NCBI GenBank assembly: GCA_964020085.1
Contig: OZ026600.1
Location: 2,755,401 to 2,819,400, forward strand
From: Micromussa lordhowensis
Taxonomy: Eukaryota > Cnidaria > Anthozoa > Scleractinia > Lobophylliidae
Reading direction: 5' to 3'
Length of the DNA: 64,000 nt
Part shown: in pieces, positions 60,461-64,000 of the stretch
How the letters are laid out: each line of letters opens with the position of its first letter
Position numbering within the stretch: the stretch's first letter is position 1
Notes under the pieces: model-generated
What the model was told of the DNA's origin: nothing
Databases searched by the model: none
Seen by the model: the letters and a program-made list of their open reading frames with translations, nothing else
Program-made: the position numbers and the translations under genes

Positions 60461-60843
60461 GGGCCTGTTTACAAAGAGGGAGGGTTACCCTAGCAAGCGG
60501 GTTAACCCTAGCTGGAGGGCAAAAGATAGCCCCGGTTTACAAGCAAAATTTCACAGGTAGGGTAACCCTACAACCCGGGACAACTTAATGCGCGGTCACT
60601 CTCAAAGGGTCTGGAAACAATTAAAACGTTAACCCAGGTAGGCGGGTTAACCCTACCTGGAGCGTTTACAAGGGAAAAGATTAACCCGCTTGCCAGGGTA
60701 AACCCTAGCACGCAGATAGGGTAACCCGCCTACCCGGGTGACCCTAGCTGCCTTGTAAACACGACGAAGAAAAAAAGAGGAAATGTGCGAGTGCTAGGGT
60801 AACCCGCTTTCTGGGGTAATCTTCTCTCCTTGTAAACAGGCCC
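60461..60843. mobile_element. MITE with TAA target duplication (PIF/Harbinger-like)
   Basis: The termini GGGCCTGTTTACAA (60461) and TTGTAAACAGGCCC (ends 60843) are perfect inverted repeats. TAA flanks both sides (60458-60460 and 60844-60846), fitting the 3-bp TWA-type duplication of PIF/Harbinger elements. The 383-bp interior is a dense series of GGGTTAACCCTAGC-type self-complementary blocks. No coding capacity. Confidence 0.82.
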
Positions 60844-61017
60844 TAAGGAGCTTAAGCAATGATGTCGACGGTGACGCCAAGGGTGACGCCTTGTAGAAAT
60901 GGAAAAACATCAGGGCTGTAACTATTAACAAGCAAACCAAGCCACTTGCCGCAGTCATTGTTGTTTGTAGTCACCATAAACACCCTGAATATCCAGGGTC
61001 ATGATTTTTTCATGGGC

Positions 61018-61060
61018 ATTGCCTCAGTCATAGTTTTTTTTTTCTGGCTGTGGCCCTGAA
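61018..61060 (-). repeat. Fragment of the 35.3-kb repeat family
   Basis: Read on the minus strand, CAGGGCCACAGCCAGAAAAA followed by ACTATGACTGAGGCAATG matches the start of the element at 35301. Only this terminal part was recognised. Its presence in opposite orientation supports a dispersed repeat. Confidence 0.55.
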
Positions 61061-62129
61061 GATTTTTACATTCGAATTTCGCATGATAACTGCTGACGAG
61101 TTATGAAATGTCAATGGTGACAAAATAAATATATAGCGATGATGCAAGATAAATAAAAAAAAACAATGTTGATTAGATGGTCTTGGCGTTTTAACCCTTT
61201 TGATACCAAAATTGACTTTTGTCGCAATTACATAGATTACAATATTTTTCAGAGAGGAAGCCATATCAGCCTTAGCTGGTTTTCATGCTTGTTCTCTATC
61301 CTGGTCGGATAGGAATTTGGACATGATGTTGGTTTTGTGGAGCGGGAGTTGTCTAGTTCCTAGGCCTCAATATTTTACTGCGGTCAATCCTTTCGGGTCA
61401 CGTTGTCCGGGACGAAAAGTGCCGGCCTGCAAAAACCCGAAAATTGAGAAGAAAATTTGTCTCAATTTTTGACTGAGCCGATTTTGTGCCGCGGAAGGGA
61501 ATTCTCTGGCATTTCTGGGACGGTGATTGCTAGAGAAGAGCAATTTAAACTCTTTGCTTTTGTTTTAATGTTAACTAGTCAAATTAAAGGGCTCATTTGG
61601 ATCGAAACGGACATTATCGAGTCAGAAGCATCGCCGCTTTCAGACCACAGACAAATACTGATTACTCGAAATATTTAAGCCTTTGAAGGTTTCTTTTACA
61701 GAGCCGTACCTAGGATGTTTTGTCTGCGAGAGAAAACTCTGCACAGCTTCACAAGGGTCTCCCGTACACAGACAAGGTTTCTAGTTGGACGTTTTGTTTT
61801 CACCCCTACACTGAAGGTTGCCTTTAAGACCTTTTAGGAAACAAACCACACTGATGCTTGCTAAACACCTTGTTTAGTTTGAAATTGCCCCGAGGTCTCT
61901 GCAACACAATGATGATTTATTATCGTCTCTAACTCAAGCTATACTGTGAACAGCAGTTTAACACTTTGTATGGATGGTTTCAAAAATGGGTTGAAAACCT
62001 TCGTTATTTTGAACAGAGATTGCCTTGAAAGAACTGAGTTAAAATTGCAGGTTTTGGTATCAGAATATCAAGTCTCAGAAACGAGTCTATATTAGGCTTT
62101 TCTAGATTCTTCTCCAATTTGACTTCATG

Positions 62130-62402
62130 TCATAGATCTTTTTTTTGGAGTGGGTTCGTTCCGCGATGAATTAACAGAATAGCAAGGCCACTTAATCAAT
62201 CTTCTGTCCTTGATGACCGAGTCCATAGCCTCAGACGGCGTAGGGCTGAGAAGGAGCATTGCCAACTGACGCTTCCGACAGGTGTGGTTAGAAAGATCGA
62301 CAGCACCTTGTGAATGGCGGGAAATTCTTGTGGACTGCAATCAGGCATTGCTCCCTCTTTTTCTGACTCTGGTTCCATCGCGTGTTTCATCTTCCACGTA
62401 GT
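62130..62402 (-). pseudogene. hAT transposase C-terminal dimerisation fragment
   Basis: The minus-strand frame 62390-62196 reads MKHAMEPESEKEGAMPD..., then EFPAIHKVLSIFLTTPVGSV and SFSALRRLRLWTRSS, the hATC dimerisation motif of hAT-family transposases (ZMYM-like branch). After a TGA, the same frame continues as LSGLAILLIHR, the usual end of this domain, so the stop is a disabling mutation. A Cys-Glu usually found before SFSALRR is replaced by WQC. No catalytic or BED domain is nearby, so it is a truncated dead copy. Confidence 0.78.
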
Positions 62403-63158
62403 GTTAAACTGCTTTCTTTCACATTTTGGCAGCTTGTTATGTCAAGGTATCTTAAAAATGGCACGCTTTGTACAGATACAAAGTGAAAATTGACGTATCA
62501 TACGCCAGGTCTAAGAAAACAAAGCCGACACAATCGTTCAGAGCATTTTCTATCAGATTTCTGAACCCTAATTGTCGTTGAGAATAACGAAAACCGAGAT
62601 GTGTTATATGCTTAGCGTGCCCAAAAACAGAATGAAATGAAGAAAGTGTAAATTCTGAATTAGTATCAACTATCTTCCAAACCTTTGGTGTATGGACGGC
62701 TTGGTAAAAGAGTTTGCGCACTGGACCCAGTCGGCTGAAGTCGTTCCTCTATTGATAACGACCATAATATTTCCACCAGAACTTCAATGGGCCAGGGATT
62801 TTCTTCTATCATGATTCCACCCAAAACAGGAATACTTATGAAAATACCTATACATGTAAAAGAAAATTAATTGCTAAGTAACCTTCACAAATAGATTCTG
62901 CAACTTAGCTTCTTCAGTCAATGATATCAATAAGTCCTCCAAAAATCAGAGTACTAATGACGCCATTTTGCACAACGCTGCCGATGGTTAGCGAAAACCG
63001 AATAAAGTCAAATTATAAATTCTCTCAATTGTATTAAACGTACCTTCCGTGCTAGTCGATTCCTCACTTGTTTGGTTCTCATCATTGTTCTCGTCGTTGT
63101 TCTCATCATCGGAGTTATCAAATTTTGAAAAGTTAACTTTACTCCATAGAGCATTCAT
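62387..63158 (-). pseudogene. F-box/LRR-like gene, frameshifted
   Basis: Exon 1, 63158-63044: an ATG directly after an in-frame TGA encodes 38 residues, first MNALWSKVNFSKFDNSDDEN and then an acidic Asn/Asp/Glu/Ser run, and stops at a strong donor (GTACGT). The best matching acceptor is a TAG at 62850-62848, giving an exon starting 62847. That exon reads NPWPIEVLVEILWSLSIEE, a good F-box start. One frame shift (about 62750-62741) leads to SRLGPVRKLFYQAVHTPKVW, the expected F-box second half. The frame then carries HITHLGFRYS and GFVFLDLAYD, which look like leucine-rich repeats. A second shift near 62480 restores PFLRYLDITSCQNVKESSL, a typical FBXL-type repeat. The frame ends at 62387 inside hAT sequence. 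F-box proteins are substrate adaptors of SCF ubiquitin ligases. Frameshifts could be real decay or sequencing errors. Confidence 0.6.
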
Positions 63159-64000
63159 TCACAGTGGACGGTAAAATTGCTATGTCGTTTTGTCCAATCT
63201 ACACAACTGTGAAGCGGCTCACCGATTTCCATGCTACAACGAGCTAGGAATGAACACAGCAACCAAGGCAGCTATCATATGTATTTAAAAATGCACATGT
63301 TGTAATTTGATACTTTCTTCCCGACATTTTCCCAGCGGATTGGGAGAGAAACGTTTTGCAAGTTTCCCGCCAAATTCAAAATCAAAGGCGGCCTAAATTA
63401 CATAATCATTATTGTCATAAGAAACCTCGTACCGGCTTTTGCCTCGCAAGATTTTCCAAACTAATTATTTGGAATTTACATTGAAGGAAGATATTTCAGT
63501 CAATTAATTAGTCGGTTTTCTTGAGATTTCAGACCAATATATAGCTACAAGAAATAGCCCAGCAAAATCAAACACTATGTTAGGGATGAACCATTAGAAA
63601 AGTGATGGACGGGGAGGGGGAGGGGGGGTGGGGAAAAAACGAAAACAAATTCATGCAAGGGAAAATATCAAGAAAAATAATCGAGCAAAGAGGAAGGTTA
63701 AAGAAGGTCCAATTGCGACTTTTATTTAATATATAAAATTTGCCAATGTCTATTAAAAATAATTCTTATTCAAAACATTCTTGGGGCCTTACCCCAGGCC
63801 CTGCTATATTATTATTTATAATACATAAAGATATCTAATAGTGTATAAAGTGTTTTCTTCACTTTGTATGAAATGGCAAATATAAGGTGACATAAATTAA
63901 TTCATACTACAATAGCCAGAAATGTTTTTCTTTTTTCAGTTTTATTCATTTTTTTCATATTACCAGGCACAATATGAATAAATAAAAATCACTTTCTTCT
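63159..64000. other. Window end, no further gene seen
   Basis: Likely holds the 5' flank of the F-box-like gene. It includes a G-rich run near 63609-63632. The last ~300 bases are very AT-rich. No exon or repeat with clear structure was recognised. Confidence 0.4.

Larger units (their letters stand above)
57487..62129. other. Gene-free, repeat-bearing spacer
   Basis: No gene was supported. It contains a perfect small palindrome (59634-59670), a tRNA-derived SINE (60125-60310), a MITE with TAA target duplication (60461-60843) and a fragment of the 35.3-kb repeat family (61018-61060, minus orientation). The region 57.5-59.6 kb is AT-rich with no discernible structure. Confidence 0.5.

Noticed and set aside
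60461..60843. Interstitial telomere repeat (AACCCTA units)
   Set aside because: Units are not in regular 6-bp tandem order; they are palindromic blocks inside an element with inverted ends and TAA duplication.
1..64000. CRISPR array, bacterial operon or prophage
   Set aside because: No regularly spaced direct repeats; spliced animal genes and SINE/MITE content show a metazoan nuclear genome.

Overview
The window is AT-rich animal DNA. It has spliced genes with GT-AG introns, long gene-poor spacers and many short palindromic transposon remnants. Several features point to an anthozoan cnidarian, most probably a stony coral: intronless rhodopsin-class GPCRs in a local cluster, NXPE/PC-esterase genes, a FoxG gene, a tRNA-derived SINE of a type I associate with corals, and decayed hAT and non-LTR elements. 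The species cannot be named from sequence alone.

Layout. 1-5.2 kb: gene-free, with a diverged tandem duplication, a palindromic element and a hAT-like MITE carrying an 8-bp target duplication. 5.2-6.5 kb (+): a two-exon FoxG transcription factor. 6.5-16 kb: gene-poor, with one palindromic element and one TTAA-flanked 1-kb DNA element. 16-17.1 kb (-): broken non-LTR reverse transcriptase. 18.5-19.4 kb (-): a divergent intronless class A GPCR. 19.9-20.4 kb: duplicated ~150-170 bp segment. 23.4-27.7 kb (-): four-exon NXPE-family gene (copy A). 28-32 kb: repeat field with SINE and MITEs. 32.6-33.7 kb (-), 44.1-45.1 kb (-) and 56.5-57.5 kb (+): three related intronless GPCRs with an aminergic-type binding pocket. 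49.8-53.6 kb (+): second four-exon NXPE-family gene (copy B), with the same intron phases as copy A. 59.6-61.1 kb: palindromes, SINE and a MITE with TAA target duplication. 62.1-63.2 kb (-): a frameshifted F-box/LRR-like gene joined to a hAT transposase fragment.

How the genes relate. FoxG is a nuclear developmental regulator and stands alone in a wide gene-free neighbourhood. The three aminergic-like GPCRs look like local duplicates of one receptor. They share Asp3.32, Tyr7.43 and W-x-P-F-F in TM6, but all lack the usual TM3-ECL2 disulfide cysteines. The two NXPE genes are divergent-strand paralogues predicted to be type II membrane or secretory-pathway proteins with a GDS...DxxH esterase core. 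Nothing here suggests an operon or a shared pathway; clustering is best explained by local duplication. I found no clearly new multi-gene system. The points most worth a second look are the GPCR cluster without disulfides, the NXPE pair, the intron inside the FoxG DNA-binding domain, and the F-box/hAT composite.
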